Shown here: in pieces, positions 1-7,681 of the stretch | Position numbering within the stretch: position 1 is the first letter of the stretch | Layout of the letters: each line of letters opens with the position of its first letter | Origin: Shewanella sp. GD04112 | GTDB taxonomy: Bacteria; Pseudomonadota; Gammaproteobacteria; Enterobacterales; Shewanellaceae | DNA: 64,000 bases | Reading direction: 5' to 3' | Assembly (NCBI RefSeq): GCF_029835735.1 | Contig: NZ_JAOEAL010000001.1 | Location: 372,001-436,000, forward strand | Program-made: the position numbers and the translations under genes | The notes under the pieces: model-generated | What the model saw: only the letters and a program-made list of their open reading frames with translations | Databases searched by the model: none | What the model was told of the DNA's origin: nothing

Positions 1-121
1 CGTAAAAATGCGCAACCTGATTGGTAAACAGGGCACCTGTGACTATGTCATGGTGATTAAAGCTGATCAGTTGTTGGGCGAATGGCCCTTGGGTTAACCA
101 GTTTTTGAGTAGTTGTGTCAT
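1..121 (-). CDS. N-terminus of a probable acyl-activating ligase (partial)
   Basis: Only the first 40 codons are in the window; the gene runs off the left edge. The ATG (121-119) overlaps the TGA stop of the upstream membrane-protein gene as ATGA, so the two are translationally coupled. The visible residues (MTQLLKNWLTQGPF at the start) are too few to show a domain. The call rests on gene order: in aryl-polyene clusters the run ketosynthase-like, acyltransferase, ACP, ACP, membrane protein is normally followed by an AMP-dependent acyl-CoA/ACP synthetase that primes the pathway. The reading frame and start are seen; the function is inference from context. Confidence 0.5.
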   Translation of the reverse strand, partial: MTQLLKNWLTQGPFAQQLISFNHHDIVTGALFTNQVAHFY

Positions 122-666
122 GTCTTCTTCAACCAAAAGCTGCGATATAACCATTCCCCACCGAGGAGCAGTCCCATGAGTACGTATGCAATCAAACCGT
201 TATACAAGGTCCAAGTTGCTAGGCTGGTAAATGCGGCGGTATAGGCCGCCACAGTGCCGTTTAGGATAAATAAGCCACACCAAAGCAGGGTGACTTTTTT
301 AAGATAACCTATGGCTTCATCCGGCAAGTCGGGCTCTTTGAGCCGTGCGAGCCGTTCAATCATGCTCGGGCCTTGGTATAGCGAGTAGCTAAACAGGGCT
401 AACATGGTGAGGTTTATCACCACGGGGTAATACAAGAGCCAGTCGCTGCGTTTGGCGACAAAACTGCCCGCCGTGAGCGCAATCCCAACAAGCAAAGGCA
501 AAACTAAGGTTTTAACCTTTTGCTTTTGCAGCATTAAACGCACTACCAACAAGAGGCATAGCACTAGGGCTATGGTGCCTGCTGGCAGATAATTCAGTCC
601 TAAATACACGGCGACTGGATAAGCAATCAGCGCGAGTGCGGTTAGTACTTGTAGCAGGACACGCAT
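118..666 (-). CDS. COG4648-type integral membrane protein of aryl-polyene cluster
   Basis: A 182-residue, very hydrophobic protein with about five or six membrane segments (roughly residues 4-24, 29-46, 52-70, 78-97, 124-145, 152-172) and a short basic C-terminus. The start ATG overlaps the stop of the preceding ACP gene by one base, and its own stop overlaps the next start, so it is embedded in a tightly coupled operon. Proteins of this family occur in aryl-polyene and related lipid-linked polyketide clusters, between the ACPs and the ligase (the position called ApeG in described clusters). The exact role is not known to me; a membrane scaffold or transport role is possible. No catalytic motif is visible. 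Confidence 0.7.
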   Translation of the reverse strand: MRVLLQVLTALALIAYPVAVYLGLNYLPAGTIALVLCLLLVVRLMLQKQKVKTLVLPLLVGIALTAGSFVAKRSDWLLYYPVVINLTMLALFSYSLYQGPSMIERLARLKEPDLPDEAIGYLKKVTLLWCGLFILNGTVAAYTAAFTSLATWTLYNGLIAYVLMGLLLGGEWLYRSFWLKKT

Positions 667-914
667 TAGTCTTTAACTAGCCCTTCAATGGCGTTAACGA
701 CGTCGTTGACTGTACGCACAGATTTAAACTCGTCGGGCTGAATTTTTTTGCCCGTGAGCTGCTGTAGCTTAATCACTAAGTCGACGGCATCGATGCTATC
801 CAGATCTAACTCTTGATAGAGATTCGCCTCTGGCGTAATGGCATCGGCATCGATTTCAAACTCATCCACCAAAATCGTGGTCAACATAGCGAGGATTTGT
901 TCGCGGTTTTGCAT
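666..914 (-). CDS. acyl carrier protein (second of pair)
   Basis: An 82-residue acidic acyl carrier protein. The phosphopantetheine site is the Ser of LDLDSIDAVDL (about residues 36-46), the canonical DSx motif at the start of helix II. It sits directly after another ACP gene and before a membrane protein, in the order seen in aryl-polyene operons, so it most likely carries the growing polyene chain or the aryl starter rather than serving general fatty-acid synthesis. Start ATG at 914, 9 bases beyond the upstream stop, with a purine-rich AGGAAG just upstream. Which of the two ACPs loads starter and which loads extender cannot be told from sequence. Confidence 0.88.
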   Translation of the reverse strand: MQNREQILAMLTTILVDEFEIDADAITPEANLYQELDLDSIDAVDLVIKLQQLTGKKIQPDEFKSVRTVNDVVNAIEGLVKD

Positions 915-923
915 CTTCCTCTC

Positions 924-1178
924 CTACGGACGTTGTGATTCGATGAAGTTAGCTAGGCTGGCGACGCTGTAAAAATGCGCCTTAGTGCTATCCGAGTTCG
1001 CTTCGATTTTCACATCAAATTTTTTCTTGATGGCTAAACCCAGCTCGAGCGCGTCGATCGAGTCGAGTCCGAGTCCTTCACCAAATAGCGGTGCATCTGT
1101 GTCGATATCATCAATACTGACGTCTTCTAAGTCGAGGCAGTCGATGATCAACTGTTTAATTTCGTTATGTAAAGTCAT
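924..1178 (-). CDS. acyl carrier protein (first of pair)
   Basis: An 84-residue acyl carrier protein starting MTLHNEIKQL. The phosphopantetheine Ser lies in GLGLDSIDALEL. A longer frame can be opened at a TTG at 1214, but that would add 12 Asn/Ile-rich residues and overlap the upstream acyltransferase by 50 bases; the ATG at 1178 overlaps it by only 14 bases and begins where ACPs normally begin. Its pairing with a second, non-identical ACP is typical of aryl-polyene clusters. It is part of the same minus-strand operon. Confidence 0.85.
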   Translation of the reverse strand: MTLHNEIKQLIIDCLDLEDVSIDDIDTDAPLFGEGLGLDSIDALELGLAIKKKFDVKIEANSDSTKAHFYSVASLANFIESQRP

Positions 1179-2013
1179 AATTATTTTCGAGTTGTTGTTG
1201 ATAATATTGTTCAAGGTCTCGGGTTAATTGCCGAGCCATTTTCGCATGCTCCCCCAAAGGGGCTTGGTAGCCTTGGTGAGAAATTGTGTTACCGATTTCG
1301 ACGGCCATTCCCATGGTTTGCCTTGGGATCTCATACCAAGGTTGTTCCTTTGTCAAACCACGCACATTAGTGCGCAAAACCACAGGTAAAATATCGGCTT
1401 GGGTGCGAATAGCAATATTGGCAGCACCGCGGGCAAATTCGTTAATGCTTGCACCAAATACGGTGCGTGTGCCTTCGGGAAAGATAATCAGGTTCGTGCC
1501 GCGGGCGAGTACTTCTCGGCAATCTTCGAGCATGAGTTCGGCGCCGCGATTGGGAATATATCCCGCGCAGGAGACTACGCCACGTAAGAAGGGATTGCGC
1601 CACAGCCCCTGTTTAACGATACAGCCCGCATTAGGCATCAAGCTGATTAATACCACCACATCGACCAGGCTCGGGTGATTGGCAATCACTATCACGCCCT
1701 TGGCATTTCGCAGTAGCTCGGCATTATGGGTGCTGACTCGGATAACTCCTGCCCAAGTCAACATGGCCACAAAGCCTTTAAACATAGTGTGCACGGCCTT
1801 TTGCACGCGGATAATCCGCGCCTCGGGCGTGCCCGGCCAAAAACGCAGCAGTGGCAAAATGGTTAACGAGCTTAACAGTCCACCGAGACCAAAGGCGATG
1901 TAGCAACTGACGCCGCCGAGCCAACGCGGGATATAGTTGATTCCCGCGCGGCGTTTTTCGGGCAGCGTATAAGCGACATTAAATTCGGCATTGTGTGGCA
2001 CTGGATTAGGCAT
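1165..2013 (-). CDS. 1-acyl-glycerol-3-phosphate acyltransferase family (PlsC-like)
   Basis: A 282-residue membrane-associated acyltransferase. It shows the two diagnostic PlsC motifs: HPSLVD (HX4D, catalytic His/Asp) near residue 120 and FPEGTR near residue 178, preceded by hydrophobic segments around residues 33-57 and 78-92. In aryl-polyene operons this type of enzyme is thought to attach the polyene acid to the lipid that anchors it in the outer membrane; general phospholipid synthesis is less likely given the neighbours. Its ATG overlaps the upstream ketosynthase-like gene by 8 bases, and its 3' end overlaps the following ACP gene. Confidence 0.85.
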   Translation of the reverse strand: MPNPVPHNAEFNVAYTLPEKRRAGINYIPRWLGGVSCYIAFGLGGLLSSLTILPLLRFWPGTPEARIIRVQKAVHTMFKGFVAMLTWAGVIRVSTHNAELLRNAKGVIVIANHPSLVDVVVLISLMPNAGCIVKQGLWRNPFLRGVVSCAGYIPNRGAELMLEDCREVLARGTNLIIFPEGTRTVFGASINEFARGAANIAIRTQADILPVVLRTNVRGLTKEQPWYEIPRQTMGMAVEIGNTISHQGYQAPLGEHAKMARQLTRDLEQYYQQQLENNYDFT

Positions 2014-2743
2014 GCGTTAGGCTCCAGTGCCAGTGTGACAAGCAGCCGTCAATATCCTGTGAGGTTGCCAGCGCATGAATCAACATGCCATAGGATAGCG
2101 GCGTGGCGTTTCGTTGCTGCTCTGCTGTCAGTTGGCTTAGGGTGAGGGTGACGGTTGCACTCTCATCTGCGGGCGCTAGGGTCAATCCCAGGGCTAAGGG
2201 CAACTCAAACTCTTGAGTAAATTCATCATAGACTGGCGGGACGGGATCATCGCCAAACACCAATAACAGTGGCTCAGGCGATTGGTGCAGCTGGGCGAAC
2301 GCTTCCACCATGGCTTGGGAAAGGGTTTCTGTGCCCGCGGCAATCGAGGTCGAAGGGGCGGTGTTATTGGTTAAAATGCCAAAAATACCACTGCCAGTGT
2401 TATGCACCGACTGACTAAAACCTAAGGGGGAAAGCGGTTGTTTTTCAATGATGTCTTCGAGCAGGCCGATGGTGCGGTGCAGCTCGCCGTGGCGAGAAGC
2501 AAATATCGAGCGACAGTTAGGCGCGGCCTCACATTGGAAGCTGACATCCAGCATCATCTTGGTTAAACGGCTAAAACGTCTGCGCTGCATGGCGGGGACT
2601 TGGGAAAGGGCTGGGGAAATCCCCTCGAGGTCATTTTCTTTGCTTGTGTCAGCCGAGTGCTTGCACCAAGTTTGCCAGTCATCACGCTGTGGATACTTTG
2701 GCGCCCATGCGCCCCAAGAAAGGATGCTGAATCTGAGTTGCAC
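2006..2743 (-). CDS. beta-ketoacyl-synthase-like protein, chain-length-factor type
   Basis: A 245-residue protein of the short ketosynthase-like family (Pfam Ketoacyl-synt_2 type) that begins the operon. It is much shorter than a full KAS (about 400 residues). In the region where an active ketosynthase has its nucleophilic Cys (DTACSSS-like), this protein reads STSIAAGTETL, with no Cys. It is therefore probably a non-catalytic partner that sets chain length with a full KS encoded elsewhere in the cluster, as described for the ApeO/ApeC pair. The start is GTG at 2743, supported by GAGG about 8 bases upstream. No other gene precedes it on this strand before 3103, so a promoter should lie in 2744-3060. 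Confidence 0.75.
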   Translation of the reverse strand: MQLRFSILSWGAWAPKYPQRDDWQTWCKHSADTSKENDLEGISPALSQVPAMQRRRFSRLTKMMLDVSFQCEAAPNCRSIFASRHGELHRTIGLLEDIIEKQPLSPLGFSQSVHNTGSGIFGILTNNTAPSTSIAAGTETLSQAMVEAFAQLHQSPEPLLLVFGDDPVPPVYDEFTQEFELPLALGLTLAPADESATVTLTLSQLTAEQQRNATPLSYGMLIHALATSQDIDGCLSHWHWSLTHA

Positions 2744-3060
2744 TACTTTGCCTCGACACTATTTAAAGCTGTCTTAGTTATCCCTAACTAAGCGAAAATT
2801 TTAATGAATTGATTGGCTTATCGCTATTTTCTCGCTGGATTGACGAGCACAATTCCCCCGTTTATTGAGTGGCTTATTCTACACTAAGTCCTTAGTTTTA
2901 ATGAAGCCATTTGCATTGTGATGGTTAACAAAATGCAATTAAGTTCGAATTTATCACCCAAGAGTAACATTCGTTGCAGCTGAGGTATTGGGAGGATAGA
3001 GGATAAAACCTTGGACTGAACCTGAGTTGAACAAGTCTATAGGTAGTATTTTTAAGATAC
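2744..3060. other. non-coding region upstream of the aryl-polyene-like operon
   Basis: AT-rich 317-base stretch between the GTG of the ketosynthase-like gene and the terminator of the DUF3014 gene. I see no convincing reading frame. It should contain the promoter of the minus-strand operon, but I could not pick a clear -35/-10 pair. The one clear structure is the palindrome at 2773-2792. Confidence 0.5.
2773..2792. promoter_or_regulatory. perfect 8-bp inverted repeat before the ketosynthase-like start
   Basis: CTTAGTTA-tccc-TAACTAAG forms a perfect palindrome 30 bases upstream of the GTG start. There is no T-run after it on the minus strand, so it is not an ordinary terminator. It could be an operator or a 5'-UTR hairpin; I cannot decide which. 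Confidence 0.4.
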
Positions 3061-3087
3061 AAAAAAGGCGCACTAGGCGCCTTTTTA
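3061..3087 (-). terminator. Rho-independent terminator of the DUF3014 gene
   Basis: Read on the minus strand: AAAAAGGCGC, a five-base loop, GCGCCTTTTTT. The GC-rich stem with a T-run lies 16 bases past the stop codon. Confidence 0.85.
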
Positions 3088-3102
3088 GACAAGTTTGGAG
3101 CA

Positions 3103-3999
3103 TTACTGGGCGAGTTGGTTTTCCAATTTACGCAGCGCCGCTTTCACTTTACGGGTGTTTTCAGGCCCCATGCGGATCATCAGTTTTTGCGCGCTCGGTA
3201 AGGCTTCTAAATTAGGATCCACAAAGCGGTAGTTCACGCTGATTGAGCTCAGCTCAATAGGCTCTTCGATGATAGGAGCAGCGAGCATGATCTTAATGGC
3301 TTGCAGCATTCTGTCATTGAATTTCGCGTTGCTGTAACCCAACTCGGCAAAGGCCTCGTCAAACAGCGGCGTGAGCTGTTTGTAGGTGTGCATTAAGGTT
3401 TGCTCATCCATGCTGGCAATCACAGTCGCATAGGCGTCATATCTGTGGTAACTCTCTGGATTTAAATACACTTTGCTCGTGATTTCAGACACAGTGAACA
3501 GCTTTTCTGGGCCTTTGACTGGGCTAACTTTGCGGGCGAGATCGCCTTGGGCCAAGTTGTCCACGAACACCACAAACTGACGGGCCAAATCTTGGTTCAC
3601 TAAGGAGGAGCCGACCACGTTGTTATTGATGATCGCCAGCGCTTTTTGATGCACAAAGGCATCGCTCTCAGGCAGGCTGGGGACGACTTCTTCTGGAATC
3701 GCAGGCTCGGTTGGCGTGACGACGGTTTCGGTTTCCGTCGTGGTCGTCGCAGGGGTTTCATTTTCCACCGGCGCGGTTTCTGGCTCAGTGCCCGTTTCGA
3801 GCGTCATAGGTTCAGATGAAGGCGGCTCAGGCAGCACTATCGGCGCATTGGGGATGAGCTTGGGTGAGTCATCTTTGGTGTAGTAATAATAACCTCCCGC
3901 AGAGAGCAGGATGACGAGCACAATCGCAATCAAAGCAAAGCGATTACTGCTTGAGGAGGTTTCTTGAGGTGTAATTCTATCATCTTGATTAACTTGCAT
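3103..3999 (-). CDS. DUF3014 family membrane-anchored protein
   Basis: A 298-residue protein with a single N-terminal membrane segment (about residues 22-41, ending in a run of Tyr), then a Pro/Glu/Thr-rich low-complexity linker (about 50-112), then a conserved C-terminal domain of about 180 residues matching the DUF3014 family as I recall it. This implies an inner-membrane anchor with a periplasmic domain. No enzyme motif is visible and the function is unknown. Start ATG with AAGGAT about 6 bases upstream. It is followed by its own terminator, so it is probably transcribed alone or with the upstream recG. Confidence 0.75.
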   Translation of the reverse strand: MQVNQDDRITPQETSSSSNRFALIAIVLVILLSAGGYYYYTKDDSPKLIPNAPIVLPEPPSSEPMTLETGTEPETAPVENETPATTTTETETVVTPTEPAIPEEVVPSLPESDAFVHQKALAIINNNVVGSSLVNQDLARQFVVFVDNLAQGDLARKVSPVKGPEKLFTVSEITSKVYLNPESYHRYDAYATVIASMDEQTLMHTYKQLTPLFDEAFAELGYSNAKFNDRMLQAIKIMLAAPIIEEPIELSSISVNYRFVDPNLEALPSAQKLMIRMGPENTRKVKAALRKLENQLAQ

Positions 4000-4177
4000 T
4001 TTACATCCTTCGCTTAAGTGTCAAGGTAACGGGGTGAATACATGCAGCTAACATTTAAAGTGCAAGTGCCAACGAGTTGTCGATGGCAGGTTCATTGTGC
4101 AAGTTTCCACGCGCTTGTCCATAGCAGTGAGCTGAACAGGCTGAATTTATTTTACCTTGAAGGGGTTAGCTTAAGGT

Positions 4178-6268
4178 TTAGGCCTGAACGTATTGCTGCC
4201 TGTGTCCAAGCCAACGATGAATAATGGCATCGACCGACTCTGGCGCCTGTGACATCACATGGCTCGCCAGTTTTTGGATATGTGGGATAAGCGCCTGATC
4301 GCGGACAAGGTCGGCGATTTTTAGCTCGGCCAGTCCCGTTTGCTTCGTGCCCAGTACTTCGCCCGGCCCACGGATCTCTAAGTCTTTCTGTGCAATCACA
4401 AAACCATCATTACTTTGCCTGAGCACATTTAACCGCTGGCTCGCGGTTTGGCTCAATGGCGCCTTGTAGAGTAACACACAATGGCTTGCCACGGCACCGC
4501 GCCCTACGCGACCTCGCAGCTGGTGTAACTGTGCAAGACCCAGTCGCTCTGGGTTTTCGATAATCATCAAGCTAGAGTTGGGGACGTCGACGCCGACTTC
4601 AATCACTGTAGTTGCAACCAATAAATGGATAGTTCCCGTCTTGAAGTCGGCCATAATTTTTTGCTTTTCAGCGCTTTTCATCCGGCCGTGGACTAAACCT
4701 ATGCTGAGTTCCGGCAGCGCTTGGCGCAACTCTTCGGCGGTATCTTCCGCCGCTTGGCACTCGAGAACTTCGGATTCTTCAATCAGAGTACAGACCCAAT
4801 AGGCTTGGCGTTTATCCGTGACGACGCTGTTGCGGACGCGCTCGAGCACTTCATTGCGACGCGAATCGGGAATGGCGACTGTGGTCACGGGCGTGCGGCC
4901 AGGCGGCAACTCATCGATAATCGAGGTGTCCAAATCGGCGTAGGCTGTCATGGCTAAGGTGCGCGGAATAGGCGTGGCCGTCATAATCAGCTGGTGGGGA
5001 TGAAAGCCTTGGTTAATGCCTTTTTCCCTGAGCCCCATCCGTTGGTGAACCCCGAACCTGTGCTGCTCGTCAATGATGATCAAGGCGAGTTTGTTAAAGG
5101 TTACCTGTTGCTGGAAGATGGCATGGGTCCCTATCACCATTTGCGCCGAGCCCGATTCAATATCGGCTAAGGATTGCGCCCGCGCCTTGCCTTTAAGCTT
5201 GCCCGCTAGCCAACCCACTTTTAATCCCAGAGGCTCAAACCAGGCGGCAAAGTTTGCCGCATGCTGCTCGGCGAGTAATTCGGTAGGCGCCATCATCGCC
5301 ACTTGGTAGCCATTTTCGATGGCCTGCAGGGCGGCTAGGGCGGCGACTAAGGTTTTACCCGAACCCACATCACCTTGAACTAAGCGCATCATGGGATGCG
5401 GTTGCTCTAAATCTTTACCTATCTCGGCGACGACCCGTTGCTGTGCGCCCGTCGGTTTAAAGGGCAATGAGGCGAGAAAGGGATTCAATAGTTGGCCGCT
5501 GGTGTGCATGGTCACGGCGGCGTCGAGATTGCTGCGCTGCCTGAGTCGGAGCATGCTGAGGTTATGGGCGAGCAGTTCTTCTTGCACCAGCCGTTGCTGC
5601 GCCGGATGCTGGCCGAGCTCTAAGTCAAATTGTGATATTCCAGCGTGGGGGCGATGCAGGGTTTGCAGCGCTTGTTTTAAGCTCATGCTGTTGGGCTGCA
5701 AATTGGTGGGTAATAACTCGGTCAAACCGCCGTCTTCTAATAATTCGAGGGCTTGCTCGGTGAGCTTGATCCAACTCGCCTGCTTGAGTCCTTCCGTCGT
5801 GGGATAAATCGGCGTAAGGGTATCGCTTAAGTGAATGTCTTCACCGGGATACACAATTTTGTACTCGGGATGGACGATTTCTGCCTGATGATTACCACGG
5901 CGAATTTCACCGTAGGCGCGGATCATTAAACCATTTTGCATCGCATTGCGTTGCGCCATCGAAAAGTTAAAGAAGCGCAGGCTCATGCTGCCGGTATTAT
6001 CCCGCACATTGCACACCAGCATGCGTTTGCGGCCTTGAATGATTTGCGTCGACTGGATTTCGGCTTCAATGGTGCCGTAATTTCCCGGCATTAAGGCGGC
6101 AATAGGGTAAATCTGAGTGCGGTCTTCGTAGCGCAGGGGTAAGTGAAACAGCAGATCTTGTACTGTTGTGATGCCGAGCTTGGCGAGTTTTTCCGCCACC
6201 CTTTTGGCGACGCCTTTGAGGTCGGTGATCGGAACAAGATCCAATTGCTGCAAGTCGTTAGCGCTCAA
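4178..6268 (-). CDS. recG: ATP-dependent DNA helicase RecG
   Basis: A 696-residue RecG, the usual family length. It is a superfamily 2 helicase that remodels stalled forks and branched recombination intermediates. The N-terminal wedge/OB domain spans about residues 60-160 (YEDRTQIYPI start). Walker A GDVGSGKT is at 299-306, the DEQH box (motif II) at 400-403, TATPIPRT follows, and QLRGRVGRG (motif VI) is near 590. The start is uncertain: the frame opens with TTG at 6268 with no good Shine-Dalgarno, and the first conserved residues (LVPITDLKGVGxx-like) begin about 10 residues in, so the start cannot be far off. The upstream region is shared with the divergent binding-protein gene. Confidence 0.96.
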   Translation of the reverse strand: MSANDLQQLDLVPITDLKGVAKRVAEKLAKLGITTVQDLLFHLPLRYEDRTQIYPIAALMPGNYGTIEAEIQSTQIIQGRKRMLVCNVRDNTGSMSLRFFNFSMAQRNAMQNGLMIRAYGEIRRGNHQAEIVHPEYKIVYPGEDIHLSDTLTPIYPTTEGLKQASWIKLTEQALELLEDGGLTELLPTNLQPNSMSLKQALQTLHRPHAGISQFDLELGQHPAQQRLVQEELLAHNLSMLRLRQRSNLDAAVTMHTSGQLLNPFLASLPFKPTGAQQRVVAEIGKDLEQPHPMMRLVQGDVGSGKTLVAALAALQAIENGYQVAMMAPTELLAEQHAANFAAWFEPLGLKVGWLAGKLKGKARAQSLADIESGSAQMVIGTHAIFQQQVTFNKLALIIIDEQHRFGVHQRMGLREKGINQGFHPHQLIMTATPIPRTLAMTAYADLDTSIIDELPPGRTPVTTVAIPDSRRNEVLERVRNSVVTDKRQAYWVCTLIEESEVLECQAAEDTAEELRQALPELSIGLVHGRMKSAEKQKIMADFKTGTIHLLVATTVIEVGVDVPNSSLMIIENPERLGLAQLHQLRGRVGRGAVASHCVLLYKAPLSQTASQRLNVLRQSNDGFVIAQKDLEIRGPGEVLGTKQTGLAELKIADLVRDQALIPHIQKLASHVMSQAPESVDAIIHRWLGHRQQYVQA

Positions 6269-6645
6269 TCACTGTGAATTTATACATATACTAACAGAGT
6301 ATAAGCGTAAGGCAATCTTGGGCTTGACGCTGGCGAAAGGATAAATGGCGATGGGTTAACTGGCGGGGAGGCGTTACACCAAAAGAATGAACTTAGCCGT
6401 TAACATTTAAGTTATCTTATTAAAATTAAAATGAATATCCTATAATTGTTTGCGCTGAACTTAGGCAAAAATAAATATTCTTAGTTACCAAGTTCACTTT
6501 TTATTATTTTGTGGTTTAATCAAATAATTGGTTACCAGCGACATGCTTTGGTAATTATGCGGTAACAAGGTTGTGAATCGAAATAATAAAGTGACCTCCA
6601 GTGACGGAACACATTTGGGGAAACACCGTCGAGGAGAACTCGCTT
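6269..6645. other. divergent AT-rich intergenic region between recG and the binding-protein gene
   Basis: 377 bases with no supported gene. It must hold promoters for both directions. A TATAAT hexamer lies at 6441-6446 on the plus strand but without a good -35. GTTACC occurs at 6484 and 6531, and its inverse GGTAAC/GGTAAT at 6549-6566: four similar half-sites in about 80 bases, just upstream of the plus-strand gene. Confidence 0.4.
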
Positions 6646-7671
6646 TTGCGTCTATGGTATTTGAGTTGTTTATTTATAGGCCTGCTGTGTTCCATATCGC
6701 CTGCATGGGCCAAATTAGAAGTGGCTTTTTTTAACCCTGGCGCCGCAACGGATAGCTTTTGGGGTGATGTCGATAAATTAATGCAAGTGGCTGCCACTCA
6801 ACTCGATATTAATTTACAAATAACCCATTCAGACCGTAATCATTTTAAAATGATTAACCAATTAGAGGTATTATTAAGCTCTACCTCATCCATCCCTAGC
6901 CATATTATTTTGGTAAATGAGAAGCAGTCAGCAATAAAAATGTTGCAGTTGCTCTACCACTATCCCATATATGTGCAGCTGATATTGAATGATATTTCAG
7001 TGGCCGAGCGAGAAACCTTATTAGCGGATCCACATTGGCAAACCTATTTATTACCAGCCATTATTCCCGATAATTACGCGATTGGCGCCGAAACGGCCAA
7101 AATCCTATTAAGTGGTTTAAAGGATGAAAACGCGAAGGTTTTATTAATTTCGGGCGATAAGTCGACGCCTGCCTCAGTGCTGCGCACCCAAGGCGCCAAT
7201 GACTACTTTTTTATGCAGCACAATGCCACTGTGACTCAAACCGTCTATGGCCAGTGGAGTCAAGATATTGCCTATGGGCAAACCTTAACTTTGCTTTCCC
7301 GCTATCCCGATTTAAATCTGATTTGGACGGCCAGCGATAATATGGCCTTGGGAGTGTTAAAAGCCTTGCGGGAAAAAGGACTTCAGCCTGGGCGTGATGT
7401 ATTGGTGAGTTCAGTGAATACCTCCGCAGAGATTTTACAGCTTCGCCAATCACAGCAGGTCACCACTTTGGGCGGCGGGCACTTTTTAGCGGGCGCTTTG
7501 GGATTAGTGCAGCTGAAGCATTATCAAGCAACTTCGCAATATTATCCCTATGCGGACATACAACTTTTTAGTGTCCTTAATCCGGATTCGGAGTTTTATC
7601 GGCTGTTAGTCGCTAGGGATTGGGCGGGAATTTTTAAGACACAGATTTTGGATAAGTTGCCACAATCATAA
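6646..7671 (+). CDS. periplasmic sugar-type substrate-binding protein (RbsB/LuxP-like fold)
   Basis: Secreted binding protein of about 341 residues. It has a clear signal peptide (RLWYLSCLFIGLLCSISPAWA, cleavage before KLEVAFF), then a type I periplasmic-binding fold resembling ABC sugar-binding and LuxP-type proteins (KLEVAFFNPGAATDSFW at the mature start; IWTASDNMALGVLKAL in the second lobe). I chose TTG 6646 because GAGGAG lies 9 bases before it and it gives a standard signal peptide; the same frame also opens with GTG at 6601 without a good ribosome site. No permease or ATPase genes are adjacent. Instead it is followed after 10 bases by a membrane diguanylate cyclase, which suggests a sensory rather than transport role. 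The ligand is unknown. Confidence 0.78.
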   Translation: MRLWYLSCLFIGLLCSISPAWAKLEVAFFNPGAATDSFWGDVDKLMQVAATQLDINLQITHSDRNHFKMINQLEVLLSSTSSIPSHIILVNEKQSAIKMLQLLYHYPIYVQLILNDISVAERETLLADPHWQTYLLPAIIPDNYAIGAETAKILLSGLKDENAKVLLISGDKSTPASVLRTQGANDYFFMQHNATVTQTVYGQWSQDIAYGQTLTLLSRYPDLNLIWTASDNMALGVLKALREKGLQPGRDVLVSSVNTSAEILQLRQSQQVTTLGGGHFLAGALGLVQLKHYQATSQYYPYADIQLFSVLNPDSEFYRLLVARDWAGIFKTQILDKLPQS

Positions 7672-7681
7672 ATAGGTATCC

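Noticed and set aside
4042..4224. Sixty-codon plus-strand frame between the DUF3014 gene and recG
   Set aside because: No ribosome site, overlaps the recG 3' end, and its composition resembles random sequence.
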